Source: JANQIO01 sp965601975 (GTDB lineage: Bacteria; Pseudomonadota; Gammaproteobacteria; Pseudomonadales; Halieaceae). Taken from it: 64,000 nt of DNA. The position numbers and the translations under genes are program-made. The stretch's first letter is position 1. Each line of letters starts with the position of its first letter. The DNA lies in contig OZ271856.1 in assembly GCA_965601975.1 (NCBI GenBank), positions 434,001 to 498,000 of the forward strand. Direction: 5' to 3'. Positions 17,658-26,526 of this stretch are shown here, piece after piece. A model generated the notes under the pieces. It was given only the letters and a program-made list of their open reading frames with translations. It made no database searches and was not told where the DNA came from.

Positions 17658-18110
17658 ATGGAAGTCATTCTGCTGGAGAAAATTGGCAACCTGGGTGACC
17701 TGGGCGACCAGGTCAGCGTAAAGCCGGGTTATGGCCGCAACTACCTGATCCCGCAGGGCAAGGCCGTGCCGGCGACCAAGGACAACGTGGCCATGTTCGA
17801 GGCCCGTCGTGCCGAGCTGGAAGCGGCGGCTGCCGAGCAGCTGTCCGAGGCCCAGGCCCGCGCCGACAAGATCGCCGAGCTGGGCATCATCTCCATTGGC
17901 GCCAACGCCGGTGAGGAAGGCAAGCTGTTCGGTTCCATCGGCACCCGCGACATCGAGGAAGCGGTTACCGCGGCCGGCGTCGAGATCAACAAGGCCGAGG
18001 TGCGGCTGCCGGAAGGCGCGCTGCGCGAGCTGGGCGAGTACCAGGTTGAGCTGCACCTGCACTCCGACGTCAACGTGACCATCGAGCTGCACGTCGTCCC
18101 AGAAGAGTAA
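17658..18110 (+). CDS. rplI: 50S ribosomal protein L9
   Basis: A 150-residue protein with the standard N-terminal signature MEVILLEKIGNLGDLGDQV and VKPGYGRNYLIPQGKA, a long connecting helix rich in Ala and Glu, and a C-terminal RNA-binding domain. It binds 23S rRNA at the base of the L1 stalk. A strong terminator follows. Confidence 0.97.
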   Translation: MEVILLEKIGNLGDLGDQVSVKPGYGRNYLIPQGKAVPATKDNVAMFEARRAELEAAAAEQLSEAQARADKIAELGIISIGANAGEEGKLFGSIGTRDIEEAVTAAGVEINKAEVRLPEGALRELGEYQVELHLHSDVNVTIELHVVPEE

Positions 18111-18140
18111 TTCGGGCCGCCATTCGCGGCTAGCTATAGC

Positions 18141-18174
18141 GAGCCGGCTGTCCACTGGGCAGCCGGCTTTTTTG
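18141..18174 (+). terminator. Terminator of the rpsF-rplI operon
   Basis: AGCCGGCTG and CAGCCGGCT form a 9-bp GC-rich stem followed by seven T residues, 30 bases after the rplI stop. It separates the ribosomal operon from dnaB. Confidence 0.85.
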
Positions 18175-18283
18175 TGCCCGGGGTGAATTTTGCGCCCTGG
18201 CGCTCAGGATCAGCGCGGCGGCGTTTATTTCCGTCCCCGTATGCGCAACAATCGTGGGTTCCCATGGAGGGCCTGCCAGGGCA

Positions 18284-21200
18284 ATGCAAGAGAACGAATA
18301 CCCCGCCGACATCGTCCCCTACAGCGACGATCCGGAAATCGCGCGGATCAAGATGCTGCCTCACTCGATCGAGGCGGAGCAGTCTGTGCTGGGCGGGGTG
18401 CTGCTGTCCGATGATGCCTGGGATACGGTGGCGGAGCTGGTGTCCTTCGGGGATTTCTACCGCCCCGATCACCGCCTGATCTATCGCCATATGGCCAGCC
18501 TGGCCGAGGCCAATGAACCCATCGACCCGGTCACGGTGGCCGAGGCGCTCAATGCCAGCGGCGAGCTGGAGAACGCAGGCGGCTTTGCCTACCTGGCGGA
18601 GCTGGCCAAGGACACGCCCAGCGCGTCCAATATTCGGGCCTATGCGACGGTCGTGCGCGATCGCGCCGCCCTCCGGCACCTGATCCAGGCTGCCCAGGAC
18701 ATTGCCGATTCCGGCTACAGCCCCGAGGGGCGCAGCTCCGACGAGCTGATCGACGAGGCCGAGCGCAAGATCATGCAGATTTCCGAGCAGGGCCCCAAGG
18801 CGGGCGGCCCCTCGGAGGTCAACCCGCTGCTGTCGAAGGCCGTGCAGCGCATCGAGGAGCTCTACAACTCCGACGGCGATATTACCGGCCTCAGCACCGG
18901 CTATACCGAGCTCGACGGCATGACCTCTGGCCTGCAGCCCTCAGACCTGGTGATCGTGGCGGGGAGGCCCTCGATGGGCAAGTGCATTGTGTCCGGCAGC
19001 AAGCTGGTGGACCCGGAGACCGGGGAGTTGCGCGCTGTCGACGACCTGGCAGCCGATGCCGAAGTCATCAGCCTCGACAACGGTTTCCGACTGAGCCGCC
19101 AGCGAGCCAGCGCGTTTGTGGACGACGGGACCAAGCCTGTCTACCGCGTAACCACCGCGTCCGGTCGCGAGATCGAAACCACGGAAATTCACCCCTTCCT
19201 GACCGGCGAGGGCTGGAAATCCCTGGCCGCGCTGAAGGAAGGCGAGCGTATTGCGGTACCGCGAGAACTCCCGGTATTCGGCAGCGAGGATTTGCCCGAG
19301 TACCAGGTCAAAACCCTGGCCTACCTGCTGGCAGACGGCGGGCTGACAAACGCCTCTCCCCGCTTCACCAACAAGAATGGCAGGGTATTGGCGGACTTCA
19401 TCCACGCGGTGGAGCAGTTCCCCTCGGTCCGCTGCCGGCCCGAGAAGTCCGCTGACAGAACGCCGTCACTCCGGGTAGTGGGCTGCCCCATGGGTATTCA
19501 ACAGCAGCGGACGGTATTTGCCGAGCGGCTGCAGGGAAGAATGGAGGAGCGCTGCGTCACCAACAGGGCGCTTGCAGCTGCCACGAATTCAGCGCCGTCG
19601 GCGGTCGGGTACTGGCGGGTCGGGGCCGCTCTTCCGCAGGAGAGCCGCTTTGAGGCAATCTGCACCGCGCTGGCGTGTGACACAGCCGATCTGCTGCCGC
19701 AGGGTTTTGCCTCAGCGACTACCAACGGCGCGAATTCCCTCACCACCTGGCTCCGGGAGCTGGGGGTGATGGGGCGATCCGCCCTGGATAAGACGATTCC
19801 ATCGGCGGTGTTCCGCCTGCCGCGACACCAGCTGGGCCTGTTCCTGAACCGGATGTTCGCCTGCGACGGATCCATCTTTGTCCAGAACGGCGACCAGTAC
19901 CGCGTTTCCTACGCCAGCTCCTGTGAAACGCTGGCGCGGCAGGTGCAGCACCTGCTGCTGCGCTTTGGCATCCTGGCCAAGCTGCGGCGCAAGGCCAATC
20001 ACTACGACAGTGAAGGGCCGTCGCCCTGGGAGCTGGAGATCACGGCGCGGGACTCCGTACAGCGGTTCATCCGTGAGATCGGCATCTACTCCAAGGAAGA
20101 GAGCGCCCGGCAGGTGGCGGCGCTGTTGCTGTCGAAGGGCGAACGCTGTCACTCTGACTTCCTTCCTGACTCTGTGCTCGATTACATCCTCGAACGCAAG
20201 GGTGACAGGAGCTGGCGCGAGCTCTTCGCAGCGAAGGGCATCGCTCTGCCGAGGGGCTTCAATGCGCACCTGGCGGGCAAGAGCCGTCGCAGCCTGACGC
20301 GCCGTCGCTGCCGCGAGTTTGCCGAGGTGCTGGACGATAGCTACCTTGCGGCCCTGGCAGACAGCCAGGTGTACTGGGACAAAGTGACCTCGATTCGCTA
20401 CACGGGCGAAAAGCAGGTCTACGACCTGACGGTGCCTGAGCTCCACAATTACGTGGCCAACGACATCCTGGTCCACAACACCAGCTTCGCCATGAACCTG
20501 GTGGAACACGCGGTGCTCAACCAGGACAAACCGATACTCGTGTTCAGCATGGAGATGCCGGCGGACCAGCTGATCGTGCGCATGCTGTCGTCGATCGGTC
20601 GCATCGACCAGACCCGCATTCGCAACGGCAAGCTGGAGCAGGAAGACTGGCCCAAGCTGTCGGCGGCGGTGACCAAGATGAAGGATGTGCCCCTATACAT
20701 CGACGACACGCCGGCGCTGACCCCCACGGAAATTCGTTCCCGCGCCCGCCGCGTGGCGCGCGAGGCCGGTGGTCTCGGCATGATCATGGTGGACTACCTG
20801 CAGCTGATGCGGGTGGCGGGATTCACGGAAGGCCGCACCGCGGAAATCTCGGAAATCTCGCGGAACATGAAGGCGGTGGCCAAGGAATTCAACTGCCCCG
20901 TGGTGGCCCTGTCACAGTTGAACCGGGCCCTGGAACAGCGGCCCAACAAGCGGCCGGTGAACTCTGACCTCAGGGAGTGTGTCACCGGCGAGACTCGTGT
21001 GTGTCTAGCGGATGGACGACCAGTACCGATCAGGGAGCTGGTCGGTTCCGAGCCTGCGCTGTTTGCTCTTGATGACGAAAGACGTTACGAACTTGCCAAG
21101 AGCGACAAAGTCTGGTGCGTGGGCGAGAAGCCTGTGTTGAAGGTCAGCCTTGCCAGCGGTCGAAGCATCCGTGTCACCGAAAAGCACCTACTGCTGAGCG

Positions 21201-22438
21201 GGACGGGGTGGCGGCGATGCGGAGACCTGCAGGCCGGTGACCGCCTTGCTCTTGCACGAAAGATCCCTGAACCGATGAATCCCGTCGAGTGGCCGGAACT
21301 TCGTGTGGCGTTTCTCGGCCAGATGATCGGCGATGGCAGTTTCCTTTCGGGCCAACCTATGCGTTACACAACCCAGTCCGAGGAAAACAGCGCGATCGTC
21401 AAACAAGCCGCGGAGGAAGAATTCGGATGTACGGTGAAGCGTTACGCGGGCAAGGGCTGCCACCAGCTTCTGATCAGCGGTAACGGTAATCGCTGGCATC
21501 CAGCAGGAGCCAACAAGTGGCTCCGGGAACTGGGTATTTTTGGCCAGCGGTCGCACGAAAAGCGAATTCCTGAATCTGCTTTCCAGCTTTCGGACAGACA
21601 GATCGGCACCTTGCTCAAGCACCTGTGGGCAACGGATGGCACGATTCATGTTCGCGAGGGTGGCAGTGATGTGATTCAGTACGCCACAAATAGCCCGCAA
21701 CTTGCACAAGACGTAGCTCTTCTTTTGCAAAGATTGGGGATCATTGCGCGCATCAGACAGACAAGGAAGGGGGACCACCGGCCGGGATATCTGGTCATTA
21801 TTTCTTCTGTAGAGATGCACCGAGAGTTCTTGTCGAAGGTTGGGGCATTTGGACCCCGCGTCTCCCAGGCTGCTGAACTTCAATCATCGACAACCAGTAC
21901 TGTTGGCAACACCAACGTGGACACGCTGCCGGTAGAGGTTTTCGATCAGGTAAAGCTGCGCATGCGCGAGCGTGGCGTAAGCCAGCGCGCTATGGCATCC
22001 ATGCGCGGCACCAGTTACGGCGGTAGCTCGCATTTCAGTTTCGCCCCCTCTCGCGATGTTTTGGCAGAGTACGCTGAGCTGCTAGATGACGATGAGTTGC
22101 GCAATGCTGCGTCCGATGACCTGTTCTGGGACCGAGTGGTCGAAGTCCGGGAAGATGGCATAGAAGAGGTCTTTGACCTGACCGTGTTGGACAATGCCAA
22201 CTGGATCGCAGATGGCGTGGTATCTCACAACTCGGGCGCTATTGAACAAGACGCAGACGTGATCATGTTCATCTACCGGGACGAGGTCTACAACGAGGAC
22301 AGCCCGGACAAGGGAGTAGCCGAGATCATCATCGGCAAGCAGCGTAACGGCCCCATCGGCACCTGCCGGCTGGCCTTTATTGGCCAGTTCACCCGCTTCG
22401 AGAATCTCTCCCGCACGGATTACGGCGACGGCTATTAA
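18284..22438 (+). CDS. dnaB: Replicative DNA helicase DnaB with two inteins
   Basis: A 1384-residue precursor. After removal of two inteins the exteins of 233, 166 and 68 residues make a 467-residue DnaB, a normal size. Extein features include the N-terminal LPHSIEAEQSVLGGVLL and the Walker A GRPSMGK|TS, which intein 1 interrupts. FSMEMPADQL, VDYLQLM, NSDLRE|SGAIEQDADV (interrupted by intein 2) and VAEIIIGKQRNGPIG follow. I chose the ATG at 18284; a GTG 30 bases upstream is also possible. The ring helicase unwinds DNA at the fork. It cannot hydrolyse ATP until intein 1 is spliced out. Confidence 0.96.
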   Translation: MQENEYPADIVPYSDDPEIARIKMLPHSIEAEQSVLGGVLLSDDAWDTVAELVSFGDFYRPDHRLIYRHMASLAEANEPIDPVTVAEALNASGELENAGGFAYLAELAKDTPSASNIRAYATVVRDRAALRHLIQAAQDIADSGYSPEGRSSDELIDEAERKIMQISEQGPKAGGPSEVNPLLSKAVQRIEELYNSDGDITGLSTGYTELDGMTSGLQPSDLVIVAGRPSMGKCIVSGSKLVDPETGELRAVDDLAADAEVISLDNGFRLSRQRASAFVDDGTKPVYRVTTASGREIETTEIHPFLTGEGWKSLAALKEGERIAVPRELPVFGSEDLPEYQVKTLAYLLADGGLTNASPRFTNKNGRVLADFIHAVEQFPSVRCRPEKSADRTPSLRVVGCPMGIQQQRTVFAERLQGRMEERCVTNRALAAATNSAPSAVGYWRVGAALPQESRFEAICTALACDTADLLPQGFASATTNGANSLTTWLRELGVMGRSALDKTIPSAVFRLPRHQLGLFLNRMFACDGSIFVQNGDQYRVSYASSCETLARQVQHLLLRFGILAKLRRKANHYDSEGPSPWELEITARDSVQRFIREIGIYSKEESARQVAALLLSKGERCHSDFLPDSVLDYILERKGDRSWRELFAAKGIALPRGFNAHLAGKSRRSLTRRRCREFAEVLDDSYLAALADSQVYWDKVTSIRYTGEKQVYDLTVPELHNYVANDILVHNTSFAMNLVEHAVLNQDKPILVFSMEMPADQLIVRMLSSIGRIDQTRIRNGKLEQEDWPKLSAAVTKMKDVPLYIDDTPALTPTEIRSRARRVAREAGGLGMIMVDYLQLMRVAGFTEGRTAEISEISRNMKAVAKEFNCPVVALSQLNRALEQRPNKRPVNSDLRECVTGETRVCLADGRPVPIRELVGSEPALFALDDERRYELAKSDKVWCVGEKPVLKVSLASGRSIRVTEKHLLLSGTGWRRCGDLQAGDRLALARKIPEPMNPVEWPELRVAFLGQMIGDGSFLSGQPMRYTTQSEENSAIVKQAAEEEFGCTVKRYAGKGCHQLLISGNGNRWHPAGANKWLRELGIFGQRSHEKRIPESAFQLSDRQIGTLLKHLWATDGTIHVREGGSDVIQYATNSPQLAQDVALLLQRLGIIARIRQTRKGDHRPGYLVIISSVEMHREFLSKVGAFGPRVSQAAELQSSTTSTVGNTNVDTLPVEVFDQVKLRMRERGVSQRAMASMRGTSYGGSSHFSFAPSRDVLAEYAELLDDDELRNAASDDLFWDRVVEVREDGIEEVFDLTVLDNANWIADGVVSHNSGAIEQDADVIMFIYRDEVYNEDSPDKGVAEIIIGKQRNGPIGTCRLAFIGQFTRFENLSRTDYGDGY
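18983..20479 (+). mobile_element. Intein 1 in DnaB, at the Walker A loop
   Basis: A 499-residue in-frame insertion starting at Cys (CIVSGSKLVDPETGELR) and ending VHN before Thr of the host. It has splicing block B (TTEIHPFLTGEGW) and two LAGLIDADG-like motifs (LAYLLADGGLT and LNRMFACDGSIF) of a homing endonuclease. Between them, at about 19505-19705, lies a segment resembling an XRE-type helix-turn-helix. A second DNA-binding-like segment follows the endonuclease. The +1 host residue Thr is both the splicing nucleophile and part of Walker A. All splicing-critical residues appear present. Confidence 0.93.
20978..22231 (+). mobile_element. Intein 2 in DnaB, at the SDLRE|SG site
   Basis: A 418-residue in-frame insertion starting at Cys (CVTGETRVCLADGRPVP) and ending VSHN before Ser of the host. 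Block B is VTEKHLLLSGTGW. LAGLIDADG-like motifs are LGQMIGDGSFL and LKHLWATDGTIHV, both with the acidic residue needed for cleavage. The C-terminal part (LLDDDELRNAASDDLFWDRV) resembles the matching part of intein 1 (VLDDSYLAALADSQVYWDKV), so the two inteins are related. Codon choice looks less GC-rich than in the exteins. Confidence 0.93.
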
Positions 22439-22535
22439 TCAAGCCGCTGCAAGCGCTTGATAAACCCGCTGCAGGCGCGCAAACCCGCCGTGGGCGCTTG
22501 GCCAGCCTGCTCCATAAACCCTCAAGGGGCTCAAC

Positions 22536-23126
22536 ATGAACGATGAAATCCGGCGCCTGGTCCAGCAGCTCGCGGACCTGGAGGACGAGTTGCGCGACAG
22601 GCTTCACGAGCAGGAAACACGGGTGCTCTACGAGCTGGAAGGCCAGCGGGTGCGCTTCAAGAAGAGCGTGGAAGAAGCCCATGACAAGCTACGCTCGGAA
22701 CTGTGGTCCTGGCTGGCCGAGTCCAGCTGGCAAAGCTACGCCGCGGCCCCGTTCATCTATGCCCTGATTATCCCCTTTGTGCTGCTGGACGTTTTTGTCA
22801 GCACCTACCAGGCCATCTGCTTTCCTCTCTTTCGTATACGCATGGTCAAGCGCTCCCGCTACATCGTGCTCGACCGCCACCACCTGCGCTATCTGAACAG
22901 CGTACAGCGCTTCAACTGCCTGTACTGCGGCTATGCCAACGGGTTGATCGCCTATGTGAGGGAGGTGGCCTCGCGCACGGAGCAGTACTGGTGCCCGATC
23001 AAGCATGCGCGCCGCGTGACCGGCTCACACAGCCGCTATGCCCGGTTCCTGGACTATGGGGACGGGGAAGACTTTGATGCGAAGGTGGAAGCGCTCCGGG
23101 AAGAGCTGAGAGCCAAAGCGGCTTAG
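22536..23126 (+). CDS. Coiled-coil membrane protein with a CXXC motif
   Basis: A 196-residue protein. The N-terminal 65 residues are a charged coiled coil (DEIRRLVQQLADLEDELRDR). A hydrophobic stretch near residues 72-98 should span or enter the membrane. A cytoplasmic-type basic region follows, with CLYCGYANG and YWCPIK, which together could hold a metal or form a redox pair. I do not recognise a named family. Its stop overlaps the stop region of the convergent P-like gene by 4 bases. Confidence 0.8.
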   Translation: MNDEIRRLVQQLADLEDELRDRLHEQETRVLYELEGQRVRFKKSVEEAHDKLRSELWSWLAESSWQSYAAAPFIYALIIPFVLLDVFVSTYQAICFPLFRIRMVKRSRYIVLDRHHLRYLNSVQRFNCLYCGYANGLIAYVREVASRTEQYWCPIKHARRVTGSHSRYARFLDYGDGEDFDAKVEALREELRAKAA

Positions 23127-23854
23127 GCCAGGTTCTCGCGGATCTTGGCGAGCTCGGCCAGGGCCTCCTCCCGGGAGGTCGCCTCGCCCGAGGATGCCGG
23201 CAGCGCTTCCGGCGCTTCAATCACCAGAGATTCGCCGGCCATCACCTTGCCACACCAGTGCCGGTAGGCGTCGCGAAACACCGGCCAGGTCTTGCTTTCC
23301 GGCTCATTCGACAGGAAGAACCAGTCTGCCTCCCGGCCCGCGAAATACACCGCCGGGTGACTCCAGGGCTGGGCGGACTTGGGGCTGCGCGCCTCGCAGG
23401 CCTCGCGGTAGGCCGCGCGGGCATCGGGCAGGCCGTAGGCTTCCAGGCTGTCCTGGCAGCACTCGATCATGCGATTGAGGGTCGGCAGGTATTCACTGGT
23501 TTCGATGGCGCGCTTGGCGCCGCGCAGCAATTGCTCTACCGGGAATTCCCGCAGGGCGTCCAGCCACAGCTTCTTGACCTGGTTCAGCTGCTCGCTGTCC
23601 GGGTAGGCCGAGTAGAACTGGTTGTGGTAGTTCAGCCGAAACAGGGCAAACACCTGGTTGATGCAGTCAATCTGCTCCTCGGACGGCGGAGTACGCCCCT
23701 CCACAGCCGATGCAGGGTCAGTACCCCGAGCGGTCTTATGAGCGCCCGCGGCGGGTTTGTGAGAGTCAGCCCGCCCAGCTGCGGTCGCTGAGGTCTTCTG
23801 CGAGGCTTCGATCCCTTGTGCGACCTGTTGGATGAGTTCCTTGCTGTCCGCCAT
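23123..23854 (-). CDS. Replication protein P-like (putative helicase loader)
   Basis: A 243-residue protein. The first 65 residues are low-complexity (Ala, Thr, Gly, Ser). From about residue 58 the sequence EEQIDCINQVFALFRLNYHNQFY, then VKKLWLDALREF and YLPTLNRMIECCQ, resembles the phage lambda P / Replication-P family that delivers DnaB to origins. It follows the DnaT-like gene, overlapping it by 89 bases in another frame. Its closeness to dnaB supports a loader role, but no ATPase motif is visible. The start is uncertain because no Shine-Dalgarno is obvious. Confidence 0.7.
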   Translation of the reverse strand: MADSKELIQQVAQGIEASQKTSATAAGRADSHKPAAGAHKTARGTDPASAVEGRTPPSEEQIDCINQVFALFRLNYHNQFYSAYPDSEQLNQVKKLWLDALREFPVEQLLRGAKRAIETSEYLPTLNRMIECCQDSLEAYGLPDARAAYREACEARSPKSAQPWSHPAVYFAGREADWFFLSNEPESKTWPVFRDAYRHWCGKVMAGESLVIEAPEALPASSGEATSREEALAELAKIRENLA

Positions 23855-24884
23855 GTGTCAGTTCGTTGCGTCGTGCCCAATGATATTTTACATGCTGCAG
23901 GAACTTGGTGTTCCAGCTCTTGTAGAGCTTGTTGGAATCTTTCCAGAACATGATGAATTCCGGCAACAGGCTCTCGGCGAAGTCCGCATCGATATGCGAC
24001 ATGCGCAGGATGTCGAATACATCCTCGGTGGGCCGCCAGTTCTGCGGAATACGGGTCGGCTCGGTGTCGTGGGTCAGCGATGACTTGTAGCGCGCCCACT
24101 GGCTGCGGATGTGCTGGATGAATTTTGAATTCAGCGCTTTCACCTTCGGGTCCTGCTCGCGCCAGTACAGCACGAACTCCGGCACCGCGTCGTCGATAAA
24201 GGCCCGCGTGACCCCGGTCCGCTCCAGGATCTCCAGGGCGTCGGCGCTGGGGTACCAATCGTCAGTAAGCGCTTCCTCAGCCGGGCGGAACCGCTCGCCG
24301 GCATCCTGCTGGGCCTTGCGCCAGCGCGTTAGAACGTGTTGGCGGAATTTATTCCCCCAGGCGTGTGAGACCTCACCGCGTTCGCGCCAGTAGTAGACAA
24401 AGTCCTCGAGCTGCTCCAGCGCGAACTGGCGAGGAATGCTGTGATTCAGCGCCAGCAGCTGCAGCAGCTCTTCATCCGGCGTCCAGCTGGCGCCGAGCAG
24501 TCCCGCGCCGCCCTGGCGGGCGGGTTTTGCCTGCACTGATCCCGGCTTTGCTGGCTCGGGTCGCCCGCGTTCCTGGGACTCGTTGAACGCGAACACCAGG
24601 GCGTCGGCATCGTGCAGGGGAGGGGATTCCACCAGGATCAGGCCCTTGTCCGCGAGGCTCTTGCTGATCCGGTGCAGGTCCACCGTGGTCCAGAAGGGCA
24701 GCGTCTCCAGCAGCCATTCCCGCTCCACCCGCAGCCAGGCATAGCCCCGGTGGGTCTGCGTCTGGCGGTGGCGGAACAGTTCCGCCAGGTGCTGCAGCAG
24801 GACCGCCTCTTCCAACCCGATCGCCTGGGCCAGGGCCGGAGAGAAGACCAGCTGGCGCTCGGGAATGAAGGAGGAGTCGGACAT
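23766..24884 (-). CDS. DnaT-like protein with three DNA-binding repeats
   Basis: A 372-residue protein. Residues 1-100 form an N-terminal domain with a winged-helix look (LLQHLAELFRHRQ, LHRISKSLADKGLILVE). Three homologous repeats follow at about 133-190, 209-267 and 281-339. Each has W-x-P, then an F....W-[RK] stretch, then a K-F..H block and a final W. These resemble the DnaT ssDNA-binding domain of the primosome. I chose the ATG at 24884 with GAGG upstream; the frame extends 24 codons further. It is divergent from radA and overlaps the P-like gene. Confidence 0.82.
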   Translation of the reverse strand: MSDSSFIPERQLVFSPALAQAIGLEEAVLLQHLAELFRHRQTQTHRGYAWLRVEREWLLETLPFWTTVDLHRISKSLADKGLILVESPPLHDADALVFAFNESQERGRPEPAKPGSVQAKPARQGGAGLLGASWTPDEELLQLLALNHSIPRQFALEQLEDFVYYWRERGEVSHAWGNKFRQHVLTRWRKAQQDAGERFRPAEEALTDDWYPSADALEILERTGVTRAFIDDAVPEFVLYWREQDPKVKALNSKFIQHIRSQWARYKSSLTHDTEPTRIPQNWRPTEDVFDILRMSHIDADFAESLLPEFIMFWKDSNKLYKSWNTKFLQHVKYHWARRNELTHGGQQGTHPTGRTRDRSLAEDLSDRSWAG

Positions 24885-25003
24885 GGCGGCCTCAAAAACG
24901 TGGGCCGCACAGTTTAAGACAAGTCCGCTCAATTCCCTAGCCGCGTATGGGGTCATGCGGCCTGCTCTGTTAGCATGGCAGGTTCCGACGACACCGGGTG
25001 CCC

Positions 25004-26383
25004 ATGGCCAAGACCAAATCCAAGACCGCGTTTGTCTGCAACGAGTGCGGCTCCGAATACAGCAAGTGGCAGGGGCAGTGCAGTGATTGCGGGGCCTGGA
25101 ACGCGGTGGTCGAGTTCCGGCTCGGAAATCCCGCGCGGGGCGCCGCCGCCGCGCCGAAGAAGGGCGGCTACAGCGGCGCCCTCGCCGAGGCCCAGGTGCT
25201 CAAGGACATCGATCTCGATGACCTGCCCCGCTTCTCCACCGGCATGAGCGAATTCGACCGGGTACTCGGGGGTGGGCTGGTGCACGGCTCCGCCATCCTG
25301 GTCGGTGGCAATCCGGGGGCTGGCAAATCCACGCTGTTGCTGCAGACGCTGTGTCACCTGGCAAAGAGCATGCCCGCCCTGTACATCACGGGCGAGGAGT
25401 CGCCCCAGCAGGTGGCCATGCGGGCGCAGCGCCTGAACCTTGCCACGGACCAGCTGCGCCTGATGTCTGAAACCAGCGTCGAGGCCATCCAGGCCGCAGC
25501 CGAGCAGTACCAGCCGAAAGTGCTGGTGGTGGATTCCATCCAGGTGGTGCATACCGACGAGCTGACCTCGGCGCCGGGTTCGGTCTCGCAGGTGCGCGAA
25601 TGCGCAGCCTGGCTGACCCGCTTCGCCAAGCAGACCGGCACGGTGCTGTTCCTGGTGGGCCATGTCACCAAGGACGGCTCCCTGGCGGGCCCCAAGGTGC
25701 TGGAGCACATGATCGACTCCTCCATCCTGCTGGAGGACACCGCCGACTCCCGTTTCCGCACCCTGCGCGGGCAGAAAAACCGCTTCGGCGCGGTCAATGA
25801 ACTGGGGGTATTCGCCATGACCGGCGAGGGCCTGAAGGAAGTGAAGAATCCCTCCGCCATCTTCCTCAATCGCGCCAGCGAGGCGGCCGCCGGTTCGGCG
25901 GTGGTGGCGGTGTGGGAGGGCACCCGGCCGCTGCTGGTGGAAATCCAGGCGCTGGTGGACGACTCCCAGATGGCCAACCCGCGGCGGGTGGCAGTGGGCC
26001 TGGAGCAAAACCGGCTCAATATGCTGCTGGCCGTATTGCACCGCCACGGCGGCCTGCAGGTCGGCGACCAGGATGTCTTTGCCAATGTGGTCGGCGGGGT
26101 GCGGGTGCTGGAAACCAGCGCCGACCTGGCGCTGCTGTCTGCCATCGTCTCTAGTTTTCGCGACCGGGTCCTCTCCCGGGAACTGGTGATCTTCGGCGAG
26201 GTGGGCCTGGCCGGCGAGATCCGCCCGGTGCCCAGCGGCCAGGAGCGCCTGGCGGAGGCGGCCAAACACGGCTTCAGCCGCGCCGTGGTCCCCCGCGGCA
26301 ATCTGCCGAAACAGCGCATCGACGGCATGGACGTGGTGGGGGTCAGCAAACTCAGCGAAGCCCTCGCGGCGCTGGAGCGCTGA
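25004..26383 (+). CDS. radA: DNA repair protein RadA
   Basis: A 459-residue RecA-like ATPase that drives branch migration in recombination repair. It has an N-terminal zinc finger (CNECGSEYSKWQGQCSDCG, with four Cys), Walker A GGNPGAGKST near residue 100, the RadA-specific KNRFG motif, and a Lon-protease-like C-terminal domain. I chose the ATG at 25004; a GTG two codons earlier is possible. The upstream genes are divergent. Confidence 0.96.
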   Translation: MAKTKSKTAFVCNECGSEYSKWQGQCSDCGAWNAVVEFRLGNPARGAAAAPKKGGYSGALAEAQVLKDIDLDDLPRFSTGMSEFDRVLGGGLVHGSAILVGGNPGAGKSTLLLQTLCHLAKSMPALYITGEESPQQVAMRAQRLNLATDQLRLMSETSVEAIQAAAEQYQPKVLVVDSIQVVHTDELTSAPGSVSQVRECAAWLTRFAKQTGTVLFLVGHVTKDGSLAGPKVLEHMIDSSILLEDTADSRFRTLRGQKNRFGAVNELGVFAMTGEGLKEVKNPSAIFLNRASEAAAGSAVVAVWEGTRPLLVEIQALVDDSQMANPRRVAVGLEQNRLNMLLAVLHRHGGLQVGDQDVFANVVGGVRVLETSADLALLSAIVSSFRDRVLSRELVIFGEVGLAGEIRPVPSGQERLAEAAKHGFSRAVVPRGNLPKQRIDGMDVVGVSKLSEALAALER

Positions 26384-26384
26384 G

Positions 26385-26501
26385 ATGCTGCGGGTCGCCA
26401 TCGGCTTCCTGGTGATCTGCGCGGTGGTATCGGCGCTAAATTTCGCCCGCAACGGGGCCCCGGCCGAAACCCTGCAATACTCCGAGCAAACCGGCGACTG
26501 A
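26385..26501 (+). CDS. Possible 38-residue single-span membrane peptide
   Basis: A short ORF that starts 1 base after the radA stop: MLRVAIGFLVICAVVSAL then NFARNGAPAETLQYSEQTGD. The first 18 residues form a good membrane helix and the tail is polar. No family is recognised. Tight coupling to radA argues for translation; the small size argues for caution. Confidence 0.4.
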   Translation: MLRVAIGFLVICAVVSALNFARNGAPAETLQYSEQTGD

Positions 26502-26526
26502 TAGACTGACTGCGGGAGGACGCGGT

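Noticed and set aside
24953..26452. A 499-codon minus-strand frame opposite radA
   Set aside because: Shadow of radA, with the His/Gly/Gln-rich composition seen in other antisense frames here.
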